Counted from the stretch's first letter, positions 1-12,359 are shown. The stretch is DNA of 64,000 bases from Sycobia sp. Sy_11 (GCA_018907035.1 JACCIC010000206.1:62001-126000), one strand, 5' to 3'. Numbers and translations: made by a program. The notes: generated by a model from the letters alone, not told the origin.

Positions 1-138
1 CGACAATTCGATTTGAAACCGACGACAATGCGCGGACCGCGCCGAAGCTTGTCAATAGCAGCCTGCCTCCGCGGAGGAGACTCGGGCAACGCGGGACGGA
101 CCACTACCTTTCCTTCGGAAAGAGAGCATGTGTGAGAG

Positions 139-141
<3 letters not shown>

Positions 142-178
<37 letters not shown>
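142..178. repeat. (GA)n microsatellite
   Basis: Pure GA, 37 bp, in CpG-rich DNA. First of three GA tracts in the first 600 bp. Confidence 0.97.
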
Positions 179-180
<2 letters not shown>

Positions 181-447
181 CAACCCGAAGTCCAGCAATG
201 CGCCTCCGCTCCCTCGCCCTTTTGATCTGATACGAGGTAAAGGCCCAGCGCGCGCGAGAGGCCTTTGTGATAATGTGGCCTGCTCGTGCACCTCTGCCGA
301 TTGTGCGCGAGAGTGCCGTCGTCCGAAACCGGGCGGCTTGCCCTTTGCGCCTCCTCCACCGCCCCTCGACGCCCCTCCACGCCAACGAGAACACGGGCTA
401 CTTATTCATTTAGGGCGAATTTTATCAATTTCTCGTGCATTATGTAG

Positions 448-449
<2 letters not shown>

Positions 450-479
<30 letters not shown>
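450..479. repeat. (GA)n microsatellite
   Basis: Pure GA, 30 bp. Confidence 0.97.
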
Positions 480-481
<2 letters not shown>

Positions 482-527
482 TGTGGAGGGATACGCGTCG
501 GTGCATTATAACAAGAGGAGAGAGACG

Positions 528-572
<45 letters not shown>
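528..572. repeat. (GA)n microsatellite
   Basis: GA with one GT break, about 45 bp. Confidence 0.96.
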
Positions 573-576
<4 letters not shown>

Positions 577-840
577 TGGAGCAGGACACGGCAGCATCGA
601 TCGGGAACTTTCGTCGGTCTCCGGCAAAATTAATGCTTTATTATTATTGCGATGCAACGCGGTTAAATAATACACGCGCTCGGCTGTCGCGCCCGTGTCG
701 AGAGATCGTCCGACCCCCCGCCACCCGCCCCACGCCGCGCGCTGGAGAGAGCGCCTCGGCATAATTACGATATTAATTCGTACGTTAATCTTTTATCGGC
801 TCCTTGCGCGGCCGCTCGACGCCCTCCACGTATGCATTAT

Positions 841-1507
841 AATCGCTCGACGTCGACAGACACACATTTTATAATATGTACCGCGAGTATCGCGCGCGAC
901 CCAAACAATGTGATGTATATATATATCATCGACGAGCGTCAGGTGTACAAAGGTCGGTAAATTGCGATAGACCCAACGTACGGCTGCTTTCTTGGATTTC
1001 GGTTTCAGAAAATAATTGGAATTTCTCGCCCACCGATCGTGTCGAAATCTTCTCTGTAATTGGTAATTTGGTCGATTATTTAAAATTTCTATAATTCTTT
1101 CTTCTGTGTCTGTACCGCGAGATATCCTGCCGCCCAATGGCGCAACCTCGAGCTCGGGCAGAAATTTTTATTCCCCAAAACGAAGGGGCGACCGTACAGG
1201 AACAATGGATAAAGGATACGATATATTTTTATAGGACTAGAGAATAAACGAGCGAATAAATTGCCGAGTTTTTTCGAAAAATTTCACGACTAGGCCAGTG
1301 CGCAGCCAGCGAGGCAGGCGGACGATTCGAAAATACAAACTTTTCCGAAAGAAAAAAAATATCGATATTTTTTAACCCCTTAATTCTCAATTAGCCGTTT
1401 CGAAAATTCAATTATTTTATTATTAACGTAAGCGCGCGGTTTCGTTTATTCGTATTTTTCATATAAAAATACAAAATGAACGGATCAGGATAAAATTAGC
1501 TAGATTG

Positions 1508-1562
<55 letters not shown>

Positions 1563-1939
1563 ACAAATTACACCGACATTATAATATGCTTTATATAATT
1601 CACAAGGTAAATTTAATTATTACGGCGGGGGAATTTTATCAAATTAAATAAATTATAATTATATAAATTATATTTGATAAAATAATGACTGTCATTATGG
1701 AGCGCGCTTAATTTGATTGAATTAAATTGAAAGCATTTATTTGTAAATCATAGGATAAAAATTAAAATGAAATTAAGCAAAAAAGAGAGAAAAATGACAC
1801 ATTGATGTATTTTTAATAATTATACGACCTCCGGTAATAATGATGAATAATTGAGAAAGTCGAAGCGGACCGCCAGCGCCTGCAATCGCGGAATTTTACT
1901 CCAATCGAAAATTCCCCCGACAACGGAACGGAGGGACTA
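841..1939. other. AT-rich stretch without recognised genes
   Basis: Unique AT-rich DNA around one (TA)n tract. The stops are dense in all frames. Confidence 0.6.
1509..1562. repeat. (TA)n microsatellite
   Basis: Alternating TA of about 54 bp with one TG interruption near the 3' end. It lies in AT-rich unique DNA. Confidence 0.97.
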
Positions 1940-2450
1940 CTTAGCGAAATAACAAACGTTCGGGCGCGATCTGCAGTCTGTGCATTACACGGTACAGGGA
2001 CGAGGGTGGTGGCGAGCGAAACGCGGGAAGAAATACAACCCCGGCCGCGGCGCCGGCGAATGAGGGCGCGCGGGGGGGGGGGGTTGCCAGCGACCTTTCC
2101 AGCGCTCCCCGAGCGGGAATCGAGCGAATGGCCGTCGGGCGTTTCGCGCGCGAAGGAGTTTCGAGCTCTTGCCCCCCCTCCCTCCCGCCCCGCCAACAGC
2201 GGGTTTCGCGCCGCGAAGACGCGCACAGCCCGCGAGGACAGCCGCGAGAGTCGCGCGCGGCGCTGAACGGGACCTATTGACGTGTTAATTGCGCCTGAAT
2301 AATGAAGGAGGCGCGCCATCGCCGGCTCGCTTGTAAAGGCTCGCGTCCTATTAAAGCGCCTCCTTCCCGATCTCGTTAACTTTTTCCGCTCCGCGCGCCC
2401 GTCCGTATTATTTCGATACGTACGGTACGCGTGCACGTGCGCGCTGTGAC
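1940..2450. other. CpG-rich block
   Basis: Dense CG content with a G10 run at about 2071-2080. Long open frames on both strands reflect scarcity of stops rather than coding. A cis-regulatory or promoter role is possible but unshown. Confidence 0.5.
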
Positions 2451-2465
2451 GCGGGCGAAGTTAAT

Positions 2466-2487
2466 TTTTTTTTTTTTTTTTTTTTTT
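2466..2487. repeat. Poly-T tract
   Basis: About 21 T at the edge of a CpG-rich block. Confidence 0.95.
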
Positions 2488-3761
2488 GTCTTTCTTTTTT
2501 CACGAATGCTTCGAGGATTTTTTTTTTCCAGGTATCCGTAGAATTTCGCCAGAATATTGGGTGTGGAAATTTTTAAGTGAAAATAAATTTGACATTGGAA
2601 TTTCGGTCTGGTCAGGGTCAGCGGATTGATAAGTCATAAGCAATAATCGAGAGAGAATTATTAAGAATCGCGTTAAAAGAACTAAGAATTTTCATTTCGA
2701 TAATTTTCATCGAGAAAGGGATTGCAAATGACAAGGGAACAAATTTTACTCGATAAACGAATTCTCTCGTTGTTTTTCTTTTTAACCGAGGACTTGCGAG
2801 TGAAAATTTTAAAGTTTGATTAGCAACGAAAGCGTTTATTTGATAATATTATTGCATTGCCCGATGCACATATAGATATAATTGTCGATTAATATGCTTT
2901 GTTTTGTAACGAAAACTTGTCTAAATGTGCTCGATTACGTGACAATTATGTCACTGGCGCAATTATCGCGGAAAACTCGTATGTGCTTTGTGGCAAAAGT
3001 CAGGTGCGTCGATAGACGCCGAAAGGCCGAGCTTCGGCAACGAACCCGGGCAAACTCGCCGTGGTTCTACGGCCGCGCTAAGACGGTACGGTAACGAGGC
3101 ATATTCGTAACGATCGGACTTTTTATAGAATCGTCCGGGAGGTGGTGATTAGCAGTCGGCCGATAGCTATGTAGAGCCGAGAATAATAGCCTAATGGTTA
3201 ATTACGAATTAACGGATCGAGCGCAGGTCTGGAGCAACGCGAGGCTGCAGGGAAGGTGTAAATTTTCTTTCCATCCTCTCCCACTCGCTGTTCTAATAAT
3301 ACACAGATCCGGCGGTGTCTTCGTAATTTGCTTTTCTTCTCTGCTTTATCGTTATCTTTATTTATCGCCTGCACACTATTCCAGGCGAATTTATAAAGTT
3401 TGCCTGTGTCGTTTCAGTGCCGTGTAATAAAATCGCTGACTAACAGGAGCTCGAGATTTAATTCACAGCGAGGTTTGGGTGAACGGGGAGGGGGGTCGGA
3501 TTTTTTTTTTTTTTTTCGTGTTTTTTGAGAAAAACGCGAGAAACCGAATCTTGCCGTCTGTGTGACGGAACGAGCAACGATTTCGTCCGATCGTTGATTC
3601 GGCGTATAAGTGAAAGTTTGAAAAACATTCTACATCGTTGGATGGTTTTTCATTTCTGGATTTTTCTTGAATTATTATATGTTGAAATTTTTTATAACTG
3701 ATTCAGAATTGTGTTTAACAATAATTAAAATAATTTCAATTTAATGAATGATGAGTCAAAT

Positions 3762-3763
<2 letters not shown>

Positions 3764-3813
<50 letters not shown>
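3764..3813. repeat. (TA)n microsatellite
   Basis: Uninterrupted TA of about 50 bp, 270 bp before a second (TA)n tract at 4082. Confidence 0.97.
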
Positions 3814-3816
<3 letters not shown>

Positions 3817-4081
3817 GATGACATATCGCTAACTAAACAAGATTAATTTATTTTTATTCATTTCACATTATCGTTTTATCACAAGTGAAAGAATAATTTT
3901 CACTTTTTAAGTAACGGATAAAAATTTTAACAGTTGAAAATTAATTTATTCTTTAGTATGTACACTACGAATAGACCACTCGTTGTTTTATTAACGGACC
4001 CGTCGAATGACTTAGGTCGAAATATACACAATGAAATTTCATAAATTTATAACTGATATTCTCAATAAATTTCTTGCTTAA

Positions 4082-4082
4082 A

Positions 4083-4139
<57 letters not shown>
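4082..4139. repeat. (TA)n microsatellite
   Basis: About 58 bp of TA with a TT interruption near the start. It produces a spurious Tyr-Ile open frame on the minus strand. Confidence 0.97.
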
Positions 4140-4143
<4 letters not shown>

Positions 4144-4558
4144 CACTCGTCACTCGTTGAATTGAAATTATTTTCTTTACTTTCAATAATTCTTAACTGT
4201 GCATCAGCTACAGTGACTTTCTGCACAGACAACGTAGTATACTTGATCTACTTTTGAACCTACCTAGACGCGACACACTTGCTGAAAATTGAACTACAAT
4301 GAAACGGCTACTGAATCGAGAGACGAGCTCGTTATGATAAGGGGGGAGGGAGCGGGATAAAAGAGCGCGAGTACACTGAAAGTTTTACAATCAAAGCGCG
4401 CGGTGGAGGCTATAGGCTCGCCCCGCGGAAGGTAACGCGTTTAGCAGTGGGCGCGCGTTGCCGGCGATGCATGTAGATATATGCAATTGAAAACGGGGCG
4501 CAAACGATCGGGAGCCCCGTCCGTAAATTATTGATAATGAGGCGTTATGAATCGCGTG

Positions 4559-4560
4559 AG

Positions 4561-4599
<39 letters not shown>
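4559..4599. repeat. (TA)n microsatellite
   Basis: About 40 bp of TA with one TACA step, bordering GA-rich sequence at 4600-4628. Confidence 0.95.
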
Positions 4600-4602
<3 letters not shown>

Positions 4603-4876
4603 AGAGAAGGGGTCGGAGGGAGAGAAGGGTTGATGGTAATCGGTAAGAATGCCGGGCGCCGCTGGTGCCGGAGCTACGCGCCGCTCAATTATTCAAAACT
4701 CTTTCATCCCTTTGGCGCGCGCGCGGGAGCGAGAGAGTACTCCCCTTCCCTCCCTCGCTCATTCTCTCTTGCTCTCTCGCTGAGAGCGCATCCAGAAAAC
4801 GCCGCGGCGTCTTCTTCGTCGTGCTGTCCTCATCCCCCTCCCCCTCACGCCACCCTCCTCCTCTCGTTCTGCATTC

Positions 4877-4879
<3 letters not shown>

Positions 4880-4927
<48 letters not shown>
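4880..4927. repeat. (CT)n microsatellite
   Basis: Pure CT, about 48 bp, within a longer pyrimidine-rich zone (4740-4950). Confidence 0.97.
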
Positions 4928-4929
<2 letters not shown>

Positions 4930-5250
4930 CTCGCTCGCTCCCTTCTTTTTTCAGCGGTCGCCCAAACAGCGATTCCTCATCGCGCCGATTTGCAAAATAC
5001 ATGTCGCCGCCGACGTGGCTGCATCCCTGAGTGGATACGCGCAGCGGAACGACGCTCGTCGTGCCGTTTTTCGCGCCCCCCCCCCGCGCGCGTTCAGCAA
5101 CTGCTATGGGCGCAGGAGGGATGGGAAGGGACTAGACCCTTTTTGGATTCTCGCAAATGACTTCTTCCGGCGACGGTTATTCATTCGCAACCCGCTCGGT
5201 TGTTTTTCGTTACGAGACGCGGACCCGCGATCCGGTGTCTTTAATTAAGC

Positions 5251-6655
5251 TCAAGTTTCAGAGATTCTCGCCATATTATTATTTTTATTGCTGCTGATAT
5301 TCTTGTTTCTTGAAAAAGCCGCCGTTTCACGATCTCTTGGATGATTCGTAAAATCCGAGATTGTTCAAATATTTAGCTGTGTACTTTTTTACCTTTCTGC
5401 ACGGAAACAATACAATTCACGCATGTATAATGCACAACGCGTATATTGACATAATAATCTTAAACGAAGCTTATTTTGATCATTCTGGAAAAGACAATTG
5501 GCGAAAAATCGTTGATTTTAAGAGCGTGAACTTTGATTCAAATGACGATAAAGGTCTACCGACACGCGATAATGAATAGTGATTATTTTTAAACGATAAG
5601 AAAAAAGAATTCGCTGCAAAAATTAAATTACGTGCAAATATAATTTGCAACCGTTTACTTTGGACTTGAATATTGTCTTCTCAAAAATGCATTATCTATT
5701 TTTTACATTTCTATTTATACTTTAGTTATAAAATATCTTCCGTGTATTTAGCCTCCAGTAAAATGTATATATTTTATATATCGGTCGCTCCGCCGTACCA
5801 ATACCTCGTATTATCTACTTAAAACAATCGTATAAATCTATCGGTGAAAAAAAAATAAAGCAGTAAAATCAATTATATACAATAGGATGGTATAGATATT
5901 ATTCATTAATTAATAATTGATGTAAAATACACAGACAAAAAATGTTGTAGATTTAAATCAATGTTTTTTAATTAAATAAATGGTTATGAGTATATCATTG
6001 CTTAACGTACTTTATATATTTAAAATACTGAAATATTTTTTGATCGAAATAACGAAATATTTGTTCTAAGAAATTCAATTCTACATTTTAAAAAATATTT
6101 ATTTGAGCTAAGTAAATATATCTTTTAAAACACAATATTTTACTATCGTTTATTCCTATAAAATATAAAAACAAACTGTGATATTTTAACTTATTAAAGA
6201 GTCATTTTCATAATCTTGAACTACGAAAGTGATTATATGTACACTATATACGTTATATTGCAGTGAAGTAGATTAATATTAAATATATTTGTCGAGAAAT
6301 TTGATTGCAGATATCAGATTAGTAATGTACGCAGTGCAACACAAACACAGGTACAAACACAAAAATTTTGTCGTTCAAACTTTACATATACCGTAATTAT
6401 AAATCTTAAAGACTTCTTATATAGTAACCGAAAGAAGCCCTCGTCATATGCGAATGGTAAGCCAAAACGTGAATCCGCCTGGCGAGTAAGGTTTGAAACA
6501 TTATCATTTTTAACAAGTGACATATTAAAATTCATACTATGCTTATTAAATTTCCTTTAATACTATTTAAACAATTTAAATAACTTCTGTTCAGATAATT
6601 AATAATGTTGTTTTTAGATTGAAAAAATATGGTTTCAACAAAATCAGTGAATATA
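5251..6655. other. AT-rich stretch without recognised genes
   Basis: No repeats or open frames of note before the MITE-like element. Confidence 0.6.
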
Positions 6656-7027
6656 CGCTGAGAAAAAAATATCTGTTCTCAAGTAAATATTTTCTTGGTT
6701 ATTACCAAGTAAATTATTTTCTTAAATTGAGAAAGGATCTTCTTCAATCAAGGAAGTATTTACTTAATGCAAGAAGAATTCACTTGAATCAAACCACGTA
6801 CTCTTAAATCTAGTGAATATTATCTTAATTTAAGGAAATTATTTACTTGGTACAAAACAAGTAAACATTTAGTTGATATAGGAAAATATTTTTTTCAATG
6901 TTTTTCACTACATATATTTTTTGATAATGGAAATCAAAAATAGCTGATCGTATTAAACAAATAATTCGTCATTGCATACAATTTGAACAAATGTATTTAT
7001 TTAAAATTACAAGAATTTTTTTCAGTG
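6656..7027. mobile_element. MITE-like element with terminal inverted repeats and TA flanks
   Basis: The left end begins CGCTGAGAAAAAAAT and continues ATCTG. The reverse complement of the right end begins CACTGAAAAAAATTCTTG, giving imperfect terminal inverted repeats of about 20 bp. Both ends are bordered by TA (6654-6655 and 7028-7029), as expected for a Tc1/mariner-type TA duplication. TA is common in AT-rich DNA, so this is weak support alone. The interior (6680-6890) is a degenerate array of AGTAAAT/TTACTTG and TCAAG/CTTGA motifs. There is no transposase; one open frame crosses the array (6619-6807) but is low in complexity. A non-autonomous element is the best reading. The superfamily is inferred only from the flanking dinucleotide. 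Confidence 0.55.
6680..6890. repeat. Degenerate sub-repeat array inside the MITE-like element
   Basis: Short motifs recur at roughly 20-30 bp spacing in both orientations: AAGTAAAT at 6681 and near 6707, TTTACTT near 6755 and 6841, CACTTGAATCAA at 6781, and AAGTAAAC near 6858. Because AGTAAAT and ATTTACT are reverse complements, the array can pair with itself in several registers. Copies are diverged, so no exact unit can be given. Confidence 0.5.
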
Positions 7028-7139
7028 TACGCATTATATAAAAATCGGCGAAAAATTTCATACGCGTATAATCAAATTTATAATGCAAATATCCTAAATC
7101 CTTTAGAACGCAAATATAGAACACGGTTAAAAATCTACC

Positions 7140-8056
7140 AAACATTCTGAGCAGAGAAAACTATAATTCGTTACGCGTGCAGGAACAATCGGTAGCAGCG
7201 TCGTACTGCCGGAACGCGAGCGCTCGCGCACAGGGACGCCGACGCACGTCGGCGCAAAGAGCGAGAAAAGAGAGACTACGAGGAGGGAGGAGGCAGGAGC
7301 GCGTACGCGAGCGTGAAAACGACAAGCTTGTTCAACTCGCGTGAAAGCGCAGCGGGGGGCGGGGTGAAAAAGGGGGTTAATCGGTCGGTGGCTGCGGGAT
7401 AGGGCGGCGGAGGGAGTGGGAGAGGACGAGGGCACGCGGCTCGTAAGGGCTCGTGTGTCATCGACCCGATCGCCGCGGCCGCGCTCGCCTACGACACACC
7501 GAGCGCGTCCAGGATTTCGAGTAGCCGGGGCCCGGCGACCCGGGCTCGATATAAACTGTGATTGATATTTAGGCGCATCAAGCGCCACTTAAGAGGATTA
7601 AGTCCGCCGCGCGGGCCGCCGGCAGGCGCGGCGGCAGCACCGACACCGTCCAACTGCATCGGCAGCGGTAGAACGAACGAACGAGCGCGACTTCCTCTCG
7701 CCTCCTCTGCGCCCTTCCACCCTTCGCCTTCTCCCGCCTCCCTCCCCCCCCCGGCGCCCCACGACCCCCCGCGTCGCCGACTCTGATTACAGTTAGGTTC
7801 GGTCTGCCGGTCCAAATCCCTCTAACCCTCCGACGCGCTTACCTGTTACCAAGCGGACACACGATATCCCTTCTCGTCCCGCGCCCACCACCGACGCGCG
7901 CCACGTACACGCGCACGTACATATTTATACGTACACGCGGGCGCTCGGCCTCGCTTCTTCACCCTCGCTTCCGTGCCCTCTAAACCCCTCCGCCCACCCT
8001 GCGCCCCCCCCTCCGTTCTCCTCCTCTCACCTCGTACGCGCTCGAGCGCGGCCCCG

Positions 8057-8097
<41 letters not shown>

Positions 8098-8121
8098 AAA
8101 TCTCGGCTTGTGGTTTTCGGT

Positions 8122-8174
<53 letters not shown>

Positions 8175-8290
8175 TAAGCGCCATTTCCGAAATTGCATTC
8201 TTTTCTCGCTTGTTGATCCAATAACTATTGGTCTTTTGATTCGTTTTCGTTATTAATTTATTCCGCGCTCGTTGCCGAGCGCCCCGCCGC
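7140..8290. other. CpG-rich block
   Basis: Carries the opposed CT/GA pair at its 3' side. The 7490-7650 stretch is the least repetitive part, with TATAAA at about 7551, and would be a reasonable place to look for a promoter. No gene follows in readable frame. Confidence 0.5.
8059..8171. repeat. Opposed (CT)n and (GA)n tracts forming an inverted repeat
   Basis: CT at 8059-8094 and GA at 8123-8171 are separated by only 28 bp. Up to about 35 bp of the arms are perfectly complementary, so either strand could fold into a long hairpin. Confidence 0.95.
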
Positions 8291-8479
8291 TTTTTTTGCA
8301 GGTTATAAAGAAAGAATTAACATTGAACGGCCATTCGACAGAGGCTGTGTCGTCGCTGTTTTTTTCATTCAGTTTTTTTTTTTTTTTTATTAAACAAAAA
8401 AAAAACAATAAATTTTTTGATTGGAACGCAATTGATTCTGACATATAAGCTATGGATAAATTATTGCATTGACTTTTAT

Positions 8480-8505
8480 TTAAAAAAAAAAAAAAAAAAA
8501 AAAAA
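8480..8505. repeat. Poly-A tract
   Basis: About 25 consecutive A. There is no recognisable retroelement body upstream. Confidence 0.95.
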
Positions 8506-10074
8506 CGCACAAAAACGAAAAATAATTCTCATCTAAACATTTACGAGGAAAAAATTGAGGCCGAAATTAAGCTTCATTGTTATCGCTGTTCCTCGTGCAT
8601 TTGATTGATTAGAAAAGTTTATTTTGAAATTTATTTTAATTGCTATTTCACAAATCCAGAAAATTCCAAAATAACATGGAGCTTTGTAGGAAAAAAGTAT
8701 CGTAGTTGAAGGAAGCATTATAATACATATCGACATATCTCCCGATAAAGCTTAATTATACGTCTGTTAGAGGGAGATAAGTAGGAGCAAAAAATAATCA
8801 AATTATTAATATTCTTTTAAAAAGTAGATGTTTATTTTGGTTACTTGATTGAAATTATATTTTTAGTGCTATAGGATTAAAAATTATTAGTTTAACGGGA
8901 TGTGAAATAATAAAATTTTCAACTTATAGTTCCAACCTCATTCCAAAAATAGAGATTTATCCTATAAAAGAATCAGCTTACTATGTTATTACATTAAATT
9001 TATTACATTTGTTTGCATAAAAAATACTTTACTTAAAGCGACCCGGCAATATCTCCGTCCATTAAAAACTCCCGGGAACACTGCATTATTTAAAATATTA
9101 CGAAGGAAGAAAAATAAAAAAGCATCATTTCTGCATAGAGCGCGGAGGCACATTTATTTGCAGAGCCAAGATTTCGTTTTAAGATTATAATATCGGGGTA
9201 TGCTAAAGTATTTAATGTTCTTCAGCTTTGCATTATTTCGAGTGAAATAAAATATACCGATCGAAATAATAAAAAAAAAAAAGGCAAGTACATTTAATTC
9301 CTGCCTGCGCACAAGATTCTTTATTTAAGATTATTATAACGGGGGCTGCGATAATATTTTATTATGCGCGCGAGAGAAAAACGCGCATTAAAATTGTGCG
9401 CGTTCAAATTGCGACGGTACGAAAAAGCGCGTATGCGCGCGCCCGTGGGCGTCGTTTCAAAATAAAATTATCCTACGCGTAATAATTGTGAGCGCATCAA
9501 ATCCCGGAATTATTTATTCCTAATTAAATTAATGAGAAGTTCTCAATTTGATAAAAGATGACTTTATACTGATTTTAGGATCCGTACTCAAAATTTATTT
9601 TCCGGTCTTCATTAAATCACGCAATTAAATTTATATTTCAAAGCTAATGTAATCCTATCCCCATAATGGATCCGAAATAATGCATCGTATCACATACGAG
9701 TCTACATTTAAATATTTGTCATTACTTAGTTGCATTCGGCTTTCAATTGAAATAGAAGAAACGTTTTATCGCCAATTATATATTAAAAAAAAAAAAATTA
9801 TTATATTCTTCAATCGAGCACTGAATATATACATATACATACACATACGTACATATATGTTTCTATTCATTTGATAAATGTTCTAGGAACGGGTTGCAGC
9901 GAATAAAACAATGGCGTTTATTCAGTGCAACGAGCGTACACCTCGATAAATTGTTTCGTCACTCCATTAACGATTGACGAGAGTAGATCATAAGGTCAGA
10001 ACTATTCAAATACCCGCCCGCTCGCGTGATAAATTGTTATATATTAGTCATACGGCAAGTTTTCATAATTAAAT

Positions 10075-10121
<47 letters not shown>

Positions 10122-10200
10122 TTGCAACAAGGCGAGAAATTGACGGAGACGGCTTTAACTGCGCTAAAGTATCGTTTAATTTTTATCATTTTTATTAGCC
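8506..10200. other. AT-rich stretch without recognised genes
   Basis: A short GC-rich spot at 9360-9480 (GCGCGC-rich). Otherwise featureless apart from A runs at 9270 and 9785. Confidence 0.6.
10077..10120. repeat. (TA)n microsatellite
   Basis: Pure TA, about 44 bp, between AT-rich DNA and the GC-richer block starting near 10200. Confidence 0.97.
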
Positions 10201-10521
10201 GCTCTCCCCCATCCCCCCACTCCTCACGCTCTCACGCTCCCTTGGACGGCGGGAGAGCGCTGTTACGAAAGCGCGATAAAAAAAAGAAAATAATATAACA
10301 GCGATTATTGCGCATTATTGTTGACGGGTTCGATACTTGCCTGAGTCTCGCTAAAGTCTCGTTGCTTACGACGAAGACGCACTTTCTGAAACGTAGACAT
10401 CGGTCAAGCCCACAAGTCCGGCGGCTCCCCCTGAAAATTCCTGAAAGGTATCTGCAAAGGAAGAGAAGCGACATTATTGTTTTAATCTTTTTGCGGATAT
10501 AATAAGATGTAAATAACACAA

Positions 10522-10573
10522 TAATAATAATAATAATAACAACAATAATATTAACAACAACAACAACAACAAC

Positions 10574-10607
<34 letters not shown>
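10522..10607. repeat. (AAT/AAC)n compound trinucleotide repeat
   Basis: A run of AAT units, then AAC units (about 10555-10575), then AAT units again. The AAC block nested in AAT suggests point mutation followed by local expansion. Confidence 0.95.
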
Positions 10608-10608
<1 letters not shown>

Positions 10609-10878
10609 GAGAAGCAATGATAAATACATGCAAGGATCGATTGCTCGCGCGCGTATTCAAATTTAAACATTGCAAAAGCGACGGGGACGCGGCGAGTGTC
10701 ACACGATCGTGTCACGAGGGGATACCTTGAAGAAATCAATGGAGTCTTAAATTGCACCTTGGTATATTTAAATTAGTGCCGAGAGAGAAGGAGCGCGCAG
10801 GCCTCGCGGTTGCATTTTCAATGGCTTTATTTAATGAAAACAATCGAGGCGCGCAGTCGCACTCTGCCGGAGCTAAAA

Positions 10879-10898
10879 TAAGCGCGCGCGCGCGCGCT
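10879..10898. repeat. Alternating (CG)n run
   Basis: About 18 bp of GC alternation, 45 bp before a (TA)n tract. Confidence 0.9.
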
Positions 10899-10937
10899 CC
10901 TTATTTATTAATTCAAAACTATGTCACGCATTCCCTA

Positions 10938-10939
<2 letters not shown>

Positions 10940-10991
<52 letters not shown>

Positions 10992-10992
10992 A
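10940..10992. repeat. (TA)n microsatellite
   Basis: About 50 bp TA ending in TCTATACACACA, 45 bp after a (GC)n-type alternating run at 10879-10896. Confidence 0.97.
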
Positions 10993-11137
10993 TACACACA
11001 CTGCCTATATACATATACTATACATATACTGCCGTGAGCAGCTGAAACAGCCTCTCGCTGTGAGGGGTGTGACTTGTTACCCAATTCCCTCACTTACCCT
11101 CGTCGGTACGTTATATGACTTGTATGGCTGAATAAAG

Positions 11138-11140
<3 letters not shown>

Positions 11141-11188
<48 letters not shown>
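11141..11188. repeat. (TA)n microsatellite
   Basis: Pure TA, 48 bp; second of three (TA)n tracts within 400 bp. Confidence 0.97.
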
Positions 11189-11191
<3 letters not shown>

Positions 11192-11296
11192 CTGCGCGCA
11201 CAGCGTGTATAGGATCGGTATGAAATCGACGAAGAACATATTTTATCAATGATAGTCCCGATCGTGCGTCAATCGTCCTATTATATACCTATCCTA

Positions 11297-11299
11297 TTA

Positions 11300-11344
<45 letters not shown>
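11297..11344. repeat. (TA)n microsatellite
   Basis: About 46 bp TA with one TG interruption; third tract of the 10.9-11.3 kb cluster. Confidence 0.97.
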
Positions 11345-11346
<2 letters not shown>

Positions 11347-11985
11347 GCTTCATTTTCTCTTTCCGTGCACTCTTCCATCCCCGCGGCGGCTCGAGTCAAA
11401 CTTGTTTCGACCGCCCCCCTCGTCGCCCCTTCGGGGTGGGTCGGGGTTACGTGACGGATAAAAGAAGAAAAAAACAGAAGCGGAATATTGAAAATCAATC
11501 ATGTAAATTAAAAAAATAGAGCGGCCGCCGCGGTAACAAACTCGCGGAGTTCGAGGCGCCGGGGAAAAGTGAAATGATAAAATGGGAGTGGAGTGAGAGC
11601 GCGAGGGAGGAAGGGTGGGGCGATGAGACGAGAGGAGCCGAGAGCGAACGGGACGAGACGGAGAACGCGAGCGGGGGCTGTGGGGGCGCGCGGGAGGCGG
11701 GGGGGTGGGAGGGCGGTTGCGAAAGAGAACGGTCGTAGGGAATGGCTACAAGCAGAATAAACCTCTCAATAATGAGCACGGGAAGAGGATTCCCTTGGCG
11801 AAAAGCCCCGAGATGATAAAACGGAAACAGGCGCCGCCCGGGAGTGCGGCGCGAGCGAGAGACGCGGGCCGGCGCAAAGTAATAGCTAAGCCAATAAAAT
11901 GTAATGAAATAGCATCCAATCCAAAAGAGATATTGTGAAAATATTATTACTAACTTATTACTCGTGCGAGCTACTGCCGTCGCGG

Positions 11986-11987
<2 letters not shown>

Positions 11988-12017
<30 letters not shown>
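11988..12017. repeat. (GA)n microsatellite
   Basis: Pure GA, 30 bp, opposed to a CT tract 300 bp downstream. Confidence 0.97.
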
Positions 12018-12022
<5 letters not shown>

Positions 12023-12319
12023 CAGTCACCTGTTCCGCTCGTTCTCTCCTCGTCCGCTGGCTCTTCCCCTCCTCCCGTTTCGCGGCGCCGCGCGACTTCG
12101 TCGTCCTCCTCGTTCCACCACCGATCCTGGGCGCTCCGAACTCCCTCCCGTCTTCCCGTTCGCGAGCCCCCGCACCTTCCCAACTTCATCTCTTGCTCGA
12201 AATATTCTACCTCGTCGATCGCCGCCCTATACCGCCAATCGTATATCGCTCGGTTCTGTGGGCTCCGAGCGCTCGCCGAAGTCGAGATCTCCGTACGCTG
12301 CGTGTAAAACTTATTCCAA

Positions 12320-12321
<2 letters not shown>

Positions 12322-12358
<37 letters not shown>
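12322..12358. repeat. (CT)n microsatellite
   Basis: Pure CT, 37 bp, inverse partner of 11988-12017. Confidence 0.97.

Positions 12359-12359
<1 letters not shown>

Larger units (their letters stand above)
1..840. other. CpG-rich, microsatellite-dense non-coding block
   Basis: Rich in CG dinucleotides with three GA tracts. The open frames across it are translations of those tracts. No promoter element or gene was recognised. Confidence 0.6.
2488..4310. other. AT-rich stretch without recognised genes
   Basis: Two (TA)n tracts and short T runs. A 70-codon frame at 2882-3094 has no recognised domain. Confidence 0.6.
4311..5250. other. CpG- and pyrimidine-rich block
   Basis: Contains one TA and one CT tract. 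Its frames are Ser-Leu or Arg-Glu runs. Confidence 0.55.
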
